64,000 nucleotides of DNA from positions 248,001 to 312,000 of the forward strand of contig NZ_FXTB01000005.1 in the NCBI RefSeq assembly GCF_900182605.1, in the 5' to 3' direction. Made by a program: the position numbers and the translations under genes. How positions within the stretch are numbered: the first letter of the stretch is position 1; each line of letters begins with the position of its first letter. Source of the DNA: Saccharicrinis carchari (GTDB taxonomy: Bacteria > Bacteroidota > Bacteroidia > Bacteroidales > Marinilabiliaceae). Below, in pieces: positions 17,595 through 27,889 of this stretch. The notes below the pieces were generated by a model that was given only the letters and a program-made list of their open reading frames with translations, did not search any database and was not told the DNA's origin.

Positions 17595-19754
17595 ATGGCA
17601 AGACCAAATTTTAAAAATATAGATTTCAAAAAGAGTTCTCCCTGTGGCGGTGTTAGCGCTAAAGAATGGGAGAAGAAACATGGGATAAAAAAAGATTGGG
17701 TGACCCCCGAGCGTATCCCTGTAAAAAGTGTATACAGCAAAGAGGATCTGGAAGGGATGGAACACCTGAATTATGCTGCCGGTCTTCCACCGTTTTTACG
17801 CGGTCCGTACTCGGCCATGTACGCCATGCGTCCATGGACAGTACGTCAGTATGCCGGTTTCTCTACAGCCGAGGAATCTAATGCCTTTTACAAAAGAAAC
17901 CTGGCGGCAGGACAAAAAGGATTATCCGTAGCCTTTGACCTGGCTACCCACCGCGGTTACGACTCGGATCACGAGCGTGTAGTGGGCGATGTAGGTAAAG
18001 CCGGTGTAGCCATCGACTCCATCAAAGATATGCGCATACTTTTCGATGGTATTCCCTTGAATAAAATGTCGGTATCCATGACTATGAATGGCGCCGTTCT
18101 TCCGGTATTGGCATTTTACATTGTAGCCGGATTAGAGCAAGGAGCAAAATTAGAAGAGCTTTCCGGTACTATTCAAAATGATATCCTCAAAGAATTTATG
18201 GTGCGTAACACATATATCTACCCACCTAACTTCTCAATGAAGATTATTGCGGATATTTTTGAGTACACCAGTCAAAAAATGCCCAAGTTTAACTCTATCT
18301 CTATATCCGGTTATCATATGCAAGAAGCTGGTGCAACCGCAGATATTGAGTTAGCCTATACTTTGGCCGACGGATTGGAGTATTTACGTGCCGGTGTGGA
18401 TGCAGGTATGGACATCGACTCCTTTGCACCGCGCTTATCGTTTTTCTGGGCTATCGGTATGAACCATTTTATGGAGATTGCCAAAATGCGTGCCGGACGT
18501 ATGCTATGGGCAAAGATTGTAAAAAAGTTCAACCCGAAGAATCCAAAATCGCTGGCCTTACGTACCCACTCACAAACATCGGGATGGTCGCTTACCGAGC
18601 AGGATCCTTTTAACAACGTGGGACGTACTTGTATCGAAGCCATGGCTTCTGCACTAGGGCACACGCAATCGTTGCACACCAATGCCTTGGATGAGGCCAT
18701 TGCCCTGCCAACCGATTTCTCGGCCCGTATCGCCCGTAATACGCAAATATACATCCAGGACGAAACACAAATTACTAAAGCAGTTGACCCATGGGCCGGC
18801 TCGTACTACGTGGAGTCGCTAACCAATGACCTGGTAGAAAAAGCGTGGGCGCTGATAGAAGAGGTAGAAGAACTGGGTGGTATGGCCAAAGCCATTGAGA
18901 GTGGTGTGCCAAAAATGCGTATCGAAGAGGCTGCTGCACGTGCACAGGCCAAAATTGACGCCGGTACACAAACCATTGTGGGAACTAACAAGTATCGTCT
19001 GGAAAAAGAAGACCCCATCGATATTTTGGATATTGACAATACAGCGGTACGTCTTTCGCAAATTGAGCGCCTAAAACAATTGAAAGAAGAGCGTAACGAG
19101 GAGGAAGTACAAGCTGCTCTGGCCGCCATTACCAAGGCCGCCGAAACAGGAAAAGGCAACTTGCTTGAGCTGGCTGTTGATGCCGCTCAAAAGAATGCTT
19201 CCCTGGGTGAGATTTCTGATGCATGTGAAAAAGTAGCAGGTAGATATAAAGCAGTGATACGATCGATTAGTGGTGTTTATTCCAGCGAGGCTGGAAAAGA
19301 CAGCGAGTTTGAAAAAGCTTGTGCATTGGCAAAACAATTTGCCGAAAAAGAAGGACGTCAGCCCCGTATTATGATTGCCAAAATGGGACAAGACGGTCAC
19401 GACCGCGGTGCCAAAGTAGTTGCAACGGGATATGCCGACATAGGTTTTGATGTGGATATGGGACCATTGTTCCAAACACCTGCTGAGGCCGCCAAGCAAG
19501 CCGTTGAAAATGATGTTCACGTGTTTGGTGTTTCATCTTTGGCTGCCGGCCATAAAACGCTGGTTCCTCAGGTAATTGAAGAGCTTAAAAAACTCGGACG
19601 CGAGGATATCATGGTTATTTGTGGTGGTGTAATACCCGCGCAGGATTACCAATACTTGTATGATGCCGGTGCGGTGGCTATTTTCGGACCGGGTACATCC
19701 GTATCAAAAGCGGCCAGCGAAATATTGAATTTGTTGCTGCAGGCAGCGGAGTAA
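17595..19754 (+). CDS. mutB: Methylmalonyl-CoA mutase large (alpha) subunit
   Basis: A 719-residue catalytic subunit with the acyl-CoA mutase TIM barrel (about 40-560) and a C-terminal B12-binding domain from about 590. The cobalamin-ligating DxHDRG motif is at 600-605 with His602 as lower ligand, followed by the GxSxxxxH-type loop ([10 protein letters not shown]). It carries out the radical rearrangement of (R)-methylmalonyl-CoA and succinyl-CoA, using adenosylcobalamin. It pairs with mutA upstream and is closed by a strong terminator. Confidence 0.97.
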   Translation: MARPNFKNIDFKKSSPCGGVSAKEWEKKHGIKKDWVTPERIPVKSVYSKEDLEGMEHLNYAAGLPPFLRGPYSAMYAMRPWTVRQYAGFSTAEESNAFYKRNLAAGQKGLSVAFDLATHRGYDSDHERVVGDVGKAGVAIDSIKDMRILFDGIPLNKMSVSMTMNGAVLPVLAFYIVAGLEQGAKLEELSGTIQNDILKEFMVRNTYIYPPNFSMKIIADIFEYTSQKMPKFNSISISGYHMQEAGATADIELAYTLADGLEYLRAGVDAGMDIDSFAPRLSFFWAIGMNHFMEIAKMRAGRMLWAKIVKKFNPKNPKSLALRTHSQTSGWSLTEQDPFNNVGRTCIEAMASALGHTQSLHTNALDEAIALPTDFSARIARNTQIYIQDETQITKAVDPWAGSYYVESLTNDLVEKAWALIEEVEELGGMAKAIESGVPKMRIEEAAARAQAKIDAGTQTIVGTNKYRLEKEDPIDILDIDNTAVRLSQIERLKQLKEERNEEEVQAALAAITKAAETGKGNLLELAVDAAQKNASLGEISDACEKVAGRYKAVIRSISGVYSSEAGKDSEFEKACALAKQFAEKEGRQPRIMIAKMGQDGHDRGAKVVATGYADIGFDVDMGPLFQTPAEAAKQAVENDVHVFGVSSLAAGHKTLVPQVIEELKKLGREDIMVICGGVIPAQDYQYLYDAGAVAIFGPGTSVSKAASEILNLLLQAAE

Positions 19755-19800
19755 ATATTCACCGAGGATTTTGCGTATTGCAAAATCCAGGTTGTCAAAT

Positions 19801-19835
19801 AAAAAAAGCCATCAAGCAAATTGATGGCTTTTTTT
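19801..19835 (+). terminator. Rho-independent terminator after mutB
   Basis: The stem AAAAAGCCATCAA pairs with TTGATGGCTTTTT around a short GCAAA loop and ends in a T-run. It lies 47 bp after the mutB stop. Confidence 0.9.
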
Positions 19836-20418
19836 ATGCTGTGTAATGCAGGATAACAAACACTAAAAGCAGTGACGGAAGGCTGCGCAACTGCTCCATT
19901 GGGCACAACGGAACTACAAATCAACATTAGTTATGTGGCTAACGTAAGCGAAATGTACTTTTGCCGGCTCATTCAAATTATTATTGACTACATACATGTA
20001 CCTCAATAGTAACCCTGCCTTAAAAGGCTTGTGGCAATAGACTTGGGCAACCCGAGGATAAATGGTGATTACCTGACGATTTACTTTTTAATTTTGAAAC
20101 TTATTGTTGGCGCGAACGAATTAAAGCTGGCCTGAAAATCCGACCCTGTTATTGCGATTGCTAACCGCACTTTCCAAAAAAGTGAAAACATAGTCAATGC
20201 CGTACCGCTTAACGAAAAACGAATTGAAGAATCAAAAAGGCTGTTTTGTATATGTTCATAAAAGATGTTTTTGGAAAAAAAGGCAACAAAAGTAATAGGA
20301 TAAGTATTGGCCACTTGTGCATGAAGTGGGCAGCTGTACCACGTATCGATTGATAGGCTGTGCTTTCGGTAGTATGCCTTCCATTGTATTCAGCAATAAA
20401 TTATTACGTATAATTTAC
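19836..20418. other. Long intergenic region upstream of metH
   Basis: Nearly 600 bases with no convincing gene on either strand. TACTTTTG at 19956-19963 matches the TAnnTTTG element but no gene follows within 450 bp, so an unannotated RNA is possible. Short open frames here have no recognisable features. Confidence 0.35.
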
Positions 20419-20426
20419 TACTTTTG
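20419..20426 (+). promoter_or_regulatory. Promoter -7 element for metH
   Basis: TACTTTTG is an exact TAnnTTTG match about 105 bp before the metH ATG. It gives a transcript beginning near 20433, so the structured leader would be transcribed. Confidence 0.55.
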
Positions 20427-20433
20427 CACCTCA

Positions 20434-20530
20434 AATATTTGGCCTTATGGAAGTAGAGGAGCTTACTTCTGTAAAGTTGGTGCAAACAATTACCCCCCTA
20501 TGGGGTTAAAGTCTGAAAGCAAATACAGAT
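20434..20530 (+). promoter_or_regulatory. Structured 5' leader of metH, candidate riboswitch
   Basis: Three stems nest in about 95 nt. A closing helix pairs TATTTG (20436-20441) with CAAATA (20520-20525). Inside it GAAGTA (20450-20455) pairs with TACTTC (20464-20469), and ACCCC (20492-20496) pairs with GGGGT (20502-20506). The closing helix ends five bases before the metH ATG, so folding could hide the ribosome site. A purine-rich single-stranded core (GAGGAGC, TAAAGTTGGTGC, TTAAAGTCTGAA) remains. I could not match it to a known SAM, SAH or cobalamin riboswitch class; ligand control is inferred from the gene. Confidence 0.4.
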
Positions 20531-23500
20531 ATGGAGAGATCAAAAAAAATATATAAAGCCATTCAGGAACGTATTCTGATATTGGATGGCGCAATGGGCA
20601 GTCTGATTCAAACCTATAAACTTGAGGAGGAGGATTACCGAGGCGAGCGTTTTAAAGATTATCACAGATCTATTAAAGGCAATAATGATATATTGTGCAT
20701 CACGCAACCGCAGATAATAAAAGAAATCCACGCCAAATACCTTGCAGCCGGTGCCGACATTATAGAAACCAATACCTTTAATGCCACCACCATTTCGCAG
20801 GCCGATTACGATATGCAAGATGCCGTTTGGGACATTAATTACCAGGCGGCAATGATTGCTCGCGAAGTAGCCGACGAATTCACTTTAAAAACACCCGAAA
20901 AACCCAGATTCGTCTGTGGTGCCATCGGCCCCTTAAACAAAGCTTTGTCCCTTTCGCCCGACGTGAATAATCCGGGATACCGATCCTCTACTTTCGACGA
21001 AGTTAAGGCGGCCTACAAGCAACAGGCAGAAGCACTGATTAAAGGGGGATGTGATTTGTTGATGATCGAAACCGTATTCGACACTCTAAACGCCAAGGCG
21101 GCTCTTATGGCCATCGACGAGGTGTTTGAAGAGTTGGCGTTAAAACTCCCGGTGATGGTTTCGGGCACCATAACCGATGCCAGTGGGAGAACCTTATCCG
21201 GACAAACCCTGCAGGCTTTTATCGATTCGGTGTCGCACATGGATATCCTGAGTATTGGACTGAACTGTTCGTTGGGAGCTGCCGAGCTGGCACCCTATGT
21301 AAACGAACTCTCAAAAAAAGCTCCATTTTACATTAGCACACATCCCAACGCCGGGTTACCTAACCAGTTTGGCGAGTACGACCAAACGCCCGAAGAAATG
21401 TCGGAGCTCATAAGTGGCTGGTTGAAAGAAGGCAAAGTAAATATTTTAGGTGGATGCTGCGGAACAACTCCGGAGCATATTGCCTTATTAGCTAAAGAGG
21501 CCGATAAGTACAAACCCCATCAAAAAGTAAAGCCGCCGGAGATTACCCACCTGAGTGGATTAGAATCGTTACAAATGCGTAAGGACAGCAATTTTATAAA
21601 CATAGGTGAACGATGCAATGTGGCCGGTTCGCGCAAGTTTTTACGACTCATTAAGGAAAAAAAATACGAGGAGGCGGTTGAAATTGCCCGCCATCAGGTG
21701 GAGAACGGAGCTCAGATAATAGACGTGAACATGGATGATGCCATGCTGGACGCCAAGGAAGAGATGGTAACCTTCCTGAATATGATGATGTCGGATCCTG
21801 ATGTGTCGCGCGTCCCCGTGATGGTCGATTCCTCCAAGTTTGAGGTAATTGAGGCCGGACTTAAATGCTTGCAAGGAAAGTCGATAGTAAACAGTATCAG
21901 CCTAAAGGAAGGCGAAGAGGAGTTTTTGGCACATGCCCGTATTGTAAAAAAATATGGTGCGGCAGTAGTGGTGATGGCCTTCGACGAAAAAGGACAGGCC
22001 GATACCGTTGCTCGACGTAAAGAAATTTGCCAACGCGCCTATAACTTACTTACCCAAAAAATAAATTTTCCCCCGCAGGATATAATATTCGACCCCAATG
22101 TGTTGGCCATAGCCACGGGCATTGAGGAACACAGTAATTATGCAGTGGATTTTATCGAAACCTGTAAATGGATAAAAGCCAACTTACCGCATGCACATAT
22201 CAGCGGAGGAATCAGTAACCTGTCGTTTTCGTTTCGTGGTAACGATGTGGTGCGCGAGGCCATACACTCGGTATTTTTGTACCACGCCATAAAAGCAGGT
22301 CTCGATATGGGCATCGTGAACCCGGCCATGCTGCAGGTATACGATGATATACCCGGGGAATTATTTACCTATGTAAACGATGTGGTTTTCAACACCCGAC
22401 CGGACGCTACGGATCGCCTGGTGGATTATGCCGAAACGATTAAGGGAGACCACAAAGCAGAGGCGGATCCCAAGCAGGCGGCATGGCGAGAGGGAACGCT
22501 CGAAGAAAGGCTCACCCATTGCCTGGTAAAAGGTATCAGCGACTTCCTGGATGTTGATATCGCAGAGGCACTGGCCAAATATCCTTCGGCTTTAGACATT
22601 ATAGAGCAACCCTTGATGGACGGCATGAATGTGGTGGGCGATCTGTTTGGCGATGGTAAAATGTTTTTACCTCAAGTGGTTAAGACGGCTCGGGTAATGA
22701 AAAAAGCAGTAGCCATATTGCAGCCAATCATCGAAGAGGAAAAAGCCACCGGGGGTGGCGATTCTTCAAGCAATGGTAAAATATTAATGGCTACAGTTAA
22801 AGGCGATGTGCACGATATAGGCAAAAATATTGTGGGTGTAATTTTGGGTTGTAACAATTACGAGGTAATTGACATGGGAGTGATGGTGCCCACCGAAAAA
22901 ATATTGAAGGAAGCCATTGCCCAAGAGGTAGATATTATCGGATTAAGCGGTTTGATAACCCCTTCGCTTGAAGAGATGGCTAATGTAGCCCGGGAAATGC
23001 AAAAGCAAAAATTTACTGTCCCCCTTTTGGTGGGTGGAGCCACCACGTCTAAAGTGCATACCGCGGTTAAAATTGAACCACAGTACAACCATCCGGTGAT
23101 TCATGTGAAGGACGCCTCTAAGAGTGCACAGGTGGTGAGTGCCCTGCTATCGAAAACCGGCAAGGCTGCGTTTGTAAGTAAAACACACGAAGAATACGCC
23201 ACGCTAAGAGATCGCAATGCCAATAAACGGAAGGTAACCATCGCTCCTATTGAAAAAGCCCGCGAAAACAGCTATGAAATAAAGTGGAGTCAGGATCAGA
23301 TTAGCTCGCCCAATATGTTGGGCATAAAAGTATTTGAGGATTATGCCATTAGTGAAATAAGAAAATTTATCGACTGGACTTTCTTTTATCAGGCATGGAA
23401 CCTAACGGGTAATTATGATGATATTGAAGAAGTAAAAACGGCCGGGCAAGAGGCCGAATGGCTCAAGAAGTATAAAACAGAGGGAGCGCGCGCCAAAGCC

Positions 23501-24271
23501 GAAGAAGCACTTAAACTGTGGCGTGATGCTGAAGCCATGCTCAACAAAATTGAGCGCGATAAAATGCTCACACCCAAAGCCGTGTTCGGCTTGTTCCCGG
23601 CCAACAGCCAGGGCGACGATGTGATTGTATATACCGATGAATCACGCACCAAGGTAAAAACCACGTTTCATCAAATGCGCGAACAGCAGGACAAGCCCGG
23701 CAAAAAGGCCTTTCATTCGCTGGCCGATTTTGTGGCGCCCGTTTCGTCAGGTGTAAAAGATTACATTGGGGGCTTTGCTGTTACCGCAGGAATAGGCATC
23801 GAAAAATGGGAGCAAGCTTACATGGACGATCACGATGATTTTAGTGCTATCCTGCTCAAGTCCCTGGCCGACAGACTCGCCGAAGCTTTTGCTGAATTAG
23901 TGCATTTTAGGGTGCGAAAAGAGTTTTGGGGCTATGCGCCCGATGAAGAGTTTAATACCGACAATTTTATTCGTGAGCGATATCGTGGTATTCGTCCGGC
24001 ATTGGGTTATCCGGCCTGTCCCGACCACAGTGAAAAACGCCTATTGTTCGATATGATGGAGGTAGAAAAGAATGCAGGGATCACCTTAACAGAGCACTTT
24101 AGTATGTACCCCAACGCATCGGTCAGCGGACTTTATTTTGCACATCCCGAAGCCATGTATTTTGGTATTGGCAAAGTGGGCAAAGATCAAGTGCAGGATT
24201 TGGCTCAACGAAAAGGGATGAGTGTGGAGGAAGTAGAGAAATGGATACCCATCAATTTGGCGTATAAGTAG
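20531..24271 (+). CDS. metH: Cobalamin-dependent methionine synthase
   Basis: A full-length 1246-residue MetH with all four modules: homocysteine-binding barrel (about 5-330, zinc cysteines C309-C310 in GGCCGT), methyltetrahydrofolate-binding barrel (about 350-625, beginning [11 protein letters not shown]), cobalamin cap and Rossmann domain (about 640-890, GDVHDIGKN with lower-ligand His761), and the SAM-dependent reactivation domain (about 920-1246, MYPNASVSG near the end). It transfers a methyl group from 5-methyl-THF to homocysteine. The methyl donor is made by MetF just downstream. The leader suggests RNA-level control. Confidence 0.98.
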   Translation: MERSKKIYKAIQERILILDGAMGSLIQTYKLEEEDYRGERFKDYHRSIKGNNDILCITQPQIIKEIHAKYLAAGADIIETNTFNATTISQADYDMQDAVWDINYQAAMIAREVADEFTLKTPEKPRFVCGAIGPLNKALSLSPDVNNPGYRSSTFDEVKAAYKQQAEALIKGGCDLLMIETVFDTLNAKAALMAIDEVFEELALKLPVMVSGTITDASGRTLSGQTLQAFIDSVSHMDILSIGLNCSLGAAELAPYVNELSKKAPFYISTHPNAGLPNQFGEYDQTPEEMSELISGWLKEGKVNILGGCCGTTPEHIALLAKEADKYKPHQKVKPPEITHLSGLESLQMRKDSNFINIGERCNVAGSRKFLRLIKEKKYEEAVEIARHQVENGAQIIDVNMDDAMLDAKEEMVTFLNMMMSDPDVSRVPVMVDSSKFEVIEAGLKCLQGKSIVNSISLKEGEEEFLAHARIVKKYGAAVVVMAFDEKGQADTVARRKEICQRAYNLLTQKINFPPQDIIFDPNVLAIATGIEEHSNYAVDFIETCKWIKANLPHAHISGGISNLSFSFRGNDVVREAIHSVFLYHAIKAGLDMGIVNPAMLQVYDDIPGELFTYVNDVVFNTRPDATDRLVDYAETIKGDHKAEADPKQAAWREGTLEERLTHCLVKGISDFLDVDIAEALAKYPSALDIIEQPLMDGMNVVGDLFGDGKMFLPQVVKTARVMKKAVAILQPIIEEEKATGGGDSSSNGKILMATVKGDVHDIGKNIVGVILGCNNYEVIDMGVMVPTEKILKEAIAQEVDIIGLSGLITPSLEEMANVAREMQKQKFTVPLLVGGATTSKVHTAVKIEPQYNHPVIHVKDASKSAQVVSALLSKTGKAAFVSKTHEEYATLRDRNANKRKVTIAPIEKARENSYEIKWSQDQISSPNMLGIKVFEDYAISEIRKFIDWTFFYQAWNLTGNYDDIEEVKTAGQEAEWLKKYKTEGARAKAEEALKLWRDAEAMLNKIERDKMLTPKAVFGLFPANSQGDDVIVYTDESRTKVKTTFHQMREQQDKPGKKAFHSLADFVAPVSSGVKDYIGGFAVTAGIGIEKWEQAYMDDHDDFSAILLKSLADRLAEAFAELVHFRVRKEFWGYAPDEEFNTDNFIRERYRGIRPALGYPACPDHSEKRLLFDMMEVEKNAGITLTEHFSMYPNASVSGLYFAHPEAMYFGIGKVGKDQVQDLAQRKGMSVEEVEKWIPINLAYK

Positions 24272-24691
24272 AGTGGTGGTTAGCTGATGGCCGATGGCCG
24301 TATTACTTAAGGACAAATAATACCCCATCCCCGCACCTACGGTCTGGTACTTCCCTTCCGAAATAAATTCGGAACAGGCTCTCCCCCAAAAAATGGGAGA
24401 GGGAAGAGCCGACTGTGCGAGAGGCTTTGCATAAGCTTATTTTATGCGCCATACAGCTCCACTCCTTTAATAGGAGAGCCCGTCCCGAACTCGTATTCGG
24501 GAGGTGGATGATATTGAGGTACGAAATATCATACGGGGTGGTTTTTAACCTTTCCCTTTTTTATAAATCATGATGTAAAGTAATAAGGAGAGCAAGTAGA
24601 AATTTTTTGGAATAAGATGTCAAAGAGTTTTTAGCATAACCGACAATCAACTTTAAAATAACTATTTCAACAACAAAAACACACATTTACA
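24272..24691. repeat. Intergenic region with palindromic repeat cluster
   Basis: About 420 bases between metH and metF. It holds an imperfect palindrome at 24354-24380 (TTCCGAAATAAATTCGGAA core), a hairpin at 24379-24401 (CTCTCCC pairing with GGGAGAG) and a second palindrome at 24483-24502 (TCCCGAACTCGTATTCGGGA). The first is related to the unit at 15005-15031. They look like members of a host-wide REP-like family. No promoter for metF is obvious. Confidence 0.6.
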
Positions 24692-25645
24692 ATGACCGCT
24701 GCAGAATTAGTTTTGAAAGATAAAGAAACCAAGTTTTCGTTTGAACTCTTACCGCCTTTAAAAGGTAATAATATCGACAGGGTATTCAGATCAATCGATA
24801 TTTTAAAAGAATTTAATCCGCAATTTATCAACATCACATCGCATCGCGAGGAGTATGCCTTTGAAACTAACGGGCAGGGATATGTGGAGAAGAAGGTGAT
24901 ACGTAAGCGTCCGGGTACGGTAGCCGTGGCCGCCGCCATCCAAAATAAATACGGCATAAAGGTGATACCCCATATAATATCGCGGGGCTTTACAAAAACA
25001 GAAACAGAATATGCCCTTATCGACCTTAATTTTATGGGCATACACGATATTTTGGTGCTGCGGGGCGACGATACACATAAAGAAAAGTATCCGCCCAGAC
25101 ACGAAGAGTGTAATCAATATGCCATTGAACTGGCTCAGCAGGTAAATAATCTAAACAAAGGCATTTACCTTGATGGTACCAGCAACGAGCCCTTTGAAAC
25201 TCCATTTGCTTATGGTGTGGCCGGCTATCCCGAAAAACATGAAGAAGCACCCAACATGGACTCCGACTTATTATATCTGAAAGCCAAAGTTGATGCCGGT
25301 GCCGAGTACGTAATGACACAAATGTTTTTCGATAACCAAAAGTATTACGACTTTGTAAAACGATGCCGTTCCATTGGAATTGAAGTGCCCATCATTCCGG
25401 GTATCAAACCCATTACCACAGCCAACCAGCTTAACGTTTTGCCTAAAATATTCAGCTGTGACATTCCGGAGGATTTTGCTCGCGAACTGCGTAAGTGTAA
25501 GGACAATGTTGAGGTGAAAAAAGTAAGTGTGGAGTGGACCATCCAACAAGCGCTGGACCTTAAAAAAAACGGGGTGCCCATTATTCATTTTTATACCATG
25601 ATGGCCACCGAAAGCGTGAGGCAAGTGGCCGAGGCGGTATATTAA
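24692..25645 (+). CDS. metF: Methylenetetrahydrofolate reductase
   Basis: A 317-residue flavoprotein of normal MetF length. The family start FSFELLPPLKG is at about residues 16-25, with TSHR near 49-52 and the substrate-binding LVLRGDD near 120-126. It reduces 5,10-methylene-THF to 5-methyl-THF, the methyl donor used by MetH encoded upstream. The 420-bp gap and palindromes between them suggest separate transcription. A strong terminator follows. Confidence 0.97.
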   Translation: MTAAELVLKDKETKFSFELLPPLKGNNIDRVFRSIDILKEFNPQFINITSHREEYAFETNGQGYVEKKVIRKRPGTVAVAAAIQNKYGIKVIPHIISRGFTKTETEYALIDLNFMGIHDILVLRGDDTHKEKYPPRHEECNQYAIELAQQVNNLNKGIYLDGTSNEPFETPFAYGVAGYPEKHEEAPNMDSDLLYLKAKVDAGAEYVMTQMFFDNQKYYDFVKRCRSIGIEVPIIPGIKPITTANQLNVLPKIFSCDIPEDFARELRKCKDNVEVKKVSVEWTIQQALDLKKNGVPIIHFYTMMATESVRQVAEAVY

Positions 25646-25686
25646 AAAGCAAGTATTATATTTATCATAGTTTAAAGATAAAGAGT

Positions 25687-25734
25687 AAACACAAGAGAGG
25701 CTAGCCCCAGGGTGGCGGCCTCTCTTGTGTTTTT
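25687..25734 (+). terminator. Rho-independent terminator after metF
   Basis: A perfect 14-bp stem: AACACAAGAGAGGC (25688-25701) pairs with GCCTCTCTTGTGTT (25718-25731) around a 16-base loop, followed by a T-run. Confidence 0.88.
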
Positions 25735-26037
25735 AAGCCGTACATTTAAAACCCCAACTGTACTCCTAGCGAATATAAAGCACCGGGAAGCATTACCGAA
25801 ACTTAGGTTCTCACCTATAGTATGCTGCCCAAGAATGGCTGGGTTTTGAAGTTAAAGTTCCCAATTATTGTAAACTTATTTTACTAACTTTATCGTATCA
25901 TTTTAGTTGTATCAATTGGAAAATATCCGGAATAGCGTATCTTGGTTTAAGTACATAGCGGAAACCGCTGTTGCAGAAAAACATGGTACAACTGAAGTTG
26001 AATTGGGAGTATTATTGTACAAAAAACAAAGTCCGAT
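25735..26037. other. Intergenic region upstream of the aldehyde dehydrogenase
   Basis: About 300 AT-rich bases. I see no gene, repeat or clear TAnnTTTG element. Confidence 0.4.
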
Positions 26038-27408
26038 ATGGTACTAAAGTCCATAAATCCAGCCAACGGCGAACTGATTGGAGAATACACTGAATTTAAC
26101 GCAGAACAGTTTGGTAATATCGTTGACAGAGTAAACCGCTCGTTTAAAACATGGAGCAAAACGGGTCTGCATCGACGCATCGACCATGTAAAAAATTTGG
26201 CCGACTTACTGAGTGTAAACAAGGAAAAGTTGGCCGCCATTATAACCAACGAAATGGGCAAAAATATTGCTGAAGCGCGTGCCGAAATAGACAAGTGCGC
26301 TTGGCTTTGCCATTATTATTGCGAAAATATCGATGATTTTCTGAAAGTTAAGCCAATACAAACGGATGCATCTGAATCTTATATTTCATTCAGGCCTTTA
26401 GGTGTTATCCTGGCTATCATGCCCTGGAACTTCCCGTTTTGGCAAGTATTTCGCTGTGCCATACCCACCCTGCTTGCCGGTAATACCATGCTACTTAAAC
26501 ATGCTTCTAATGTTTCGGCTTGTGCACTGGCCATTGAGGAACTGTTCCGCGAGGCAGATTTCCCCAATGATGTGTTTCGTACGGTGCTGGTATCGGGTCA
26601 AAAAGTAGAAAAAATGATTGCCCACAAAAGCATTGCGGCCGTTACCCTTACCGGAAGCGATAAAGCCGGCCGCTCCGTGGCGCAATCTGCCGGAAGTCAC
26701 CTTAAAAAGTGTGTTTTAGAGCTGGGTGGAAGCGATCCATACATAATACTGGACGACGCCGATTTGGATTTGGCCGTGCAGACCTGCGTTAAAGGAAGGT
26801 TACTTAACGCCGGACAAAGCTGTATAGGTGCCAAGCGTTTTATCGCCACACCAAAGATATACGATCGTTTTAAAGCTGAGTTTGTACGTGAGATGAAGAA
26901 GGCCAGCATGGGCAACCCTTTTGACGAAAACAAGCAACTGGGGCCCTTGGCACGAAACGATATCCGCGAAGATTTGATTGCACAGGTGAATGAATCACTT
27001 AACATGGGTGCGCAACTTCTTTGTGGCGGGCTGGTGAATTACGACGACAAAGGTTTTTATTATCCGGCAACGGTATTGAGTAATGTGCAGCCCGGAATGC
27101 CGGCCTACCACCAAGAAATGTTCGGCCCAGTGGCAGCGCTCATCAAAGCTAAAGACGAAACCGATACCATTAAAATTGCCAACGACACCAGCTTTGGGCT
27201 GGGCGCTGCGGTATTTACTTCGGACATTGAAAAGGGCAGATACCTGGCCGAATTTGAACTGGAGGCAGGCTGCTGTTTTGTAAACGATTTTGTAAAATCG
27301 GATCCCCGTTTACCCTTCGGTGGCATAAAGGAAAGTGGTTATGGCCGCGAATTATCCATTTATGGAGCGCATGAGTTTATGAATATAAAAACGGTTTACA
27401 TTAAATAA
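26038..27408 (+). CDS. Aldehyde dehydrogenase, succinate-semialdehyde type
   Basis: A 456-residue ALDH-superfamily enzyme. The general-base glutamate is E228 in LELGGSDP and the catalytic cysteine is C262 in AGQSCIGAKR. IMPWNFPFWQ near 126-135 shapes the substrate and cofactor pocket, and the C-terminal KESGYGRE is present. The starting INPANGE pattern and overall length fit GabD/YneI-like NAD(P)-dependent succinate-semialdehyde dehydrogenases, but other small aldehydes are possible. It lies 5 bp before recX, so the two may be cotranscribed without a functional link. Confidence 0.88.
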   Translation: MVLKSINPANGELIGEYTEFNAEQFGNIVDRVNRSFKTWSKTGLHRRIDHVKNLADLLSVNKEKLAAIITNEMGKNIAEARAEIDKCAWLCHYYCENIDDFLKVKPIQTDASESYISFRPLGVILAIMPWNFPFWQVFRCAIPTLLAGNTMLLKHASNVSACALAIEELFREADFPNDVFRTVLVSGQKVEKMIAHKSIAAVTLTGSDKAGRSVAQSAGSHLKKCVLELGGSDPYIILDDADLDLAVQTCVKGRLLNAGQSCIGAKRFIATPKIYDRFKAEFVREMKKASMGNPFDENKQLGPLARNDIREDLIAQVNESLNMGAQLLCGGLVNYDDKGFYYPATVLSNVQPGMPAYHQEMFGPVAALIKAKDETDTIKIANDTSFGLGAAVFTSDIEKGRYLAEFELEAGCCFVNDFVKSDPRLPFGGIKESGYGRELSIYGAHEFMNIKTVYIK

Positions 27409-27413
27409 ATAGA

Positions 27414-27863
27414 ATGACTTTTGAACAGGCCTTGCTAAGAGCTTCGGATATTTGTGCGCGACAAGAAAAGTGTGTTTTCGATATCGAAAAAAAACTTAAC
27501 AGCTGGAAGGTAGAAGAGCCGGTAGCTGCTAAGGTGATAGATCAATTAATTAAAGAAAAGTTTATCGATGAACAGCGTTATGTAAATCATTATGTGAGAG
27601 ACAAATTTAGGTTTAATAGGTGGGGTAAGATAAAAATACGATACCAGCTAAAAGCGAAGTGCATAAGTGGGCAACAGGTAAATGAGGCATTGCAGCAGAT
27701 AAGTGAGGATGAATATAAAGATGCTTTGGCGCAATTATTGAATAAAAAACGACGTAACTTAAAAGAAGACGATAAGTACAAAAAAAGAGCTTCGCTGATT
27801 AGGTATGCCGCATCACGAGGTTTTGAACCGGACTTAATCTATCAACTGATCGACAGTGAATAA
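27414..27863 (+). CDS. recX: Regulatory protein RecX
   Basis: A 149-residue protein with the three-repeat, three-helix RecX fold. The first repeat has ALLRASDICARQEKC, the second LIKEKFIDEQRYVNHYVRDKF and the third the RRNLKEDDKYKKRASLIRYAASRGF region. RecX binds RecA filaments and limits recombinase activity. Its start is 5 bp after the aldehyde dehydrogenase stop, a tight overlap-like junction that implies a shared transcript. Confidence 0.9.
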   Translation: MTFEQALLRASDICARQEKCVFDIEKKLNSWKVEEPVAAKVIDQLIKEKFIDEQRYVNHYVRDKFRFNRWGKIKIRYQLKAKCISGQQVNEALQQISEDEYKDALAQLLNKKRRNLKEDDKYKKRASLIRYAASRGFEPDLIYQLIDSE

Positions 27864-27889
27864 ATATTTAAAAGCAAAAGCCTTTGATT

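Noticed and set aside
20434-20530. SAM-I or SAM-II riboswitch for the metH leader
   Set aside because: The conserved core sequences of these classes are not present; only a generic helical layout and a GGTGC word agree.
20317-20556. Rightward 79-codon frame upstream of metH
   Set aside because: It overlaps the promoter, the structured leader and the first codons of metH, and has no recognisable features.
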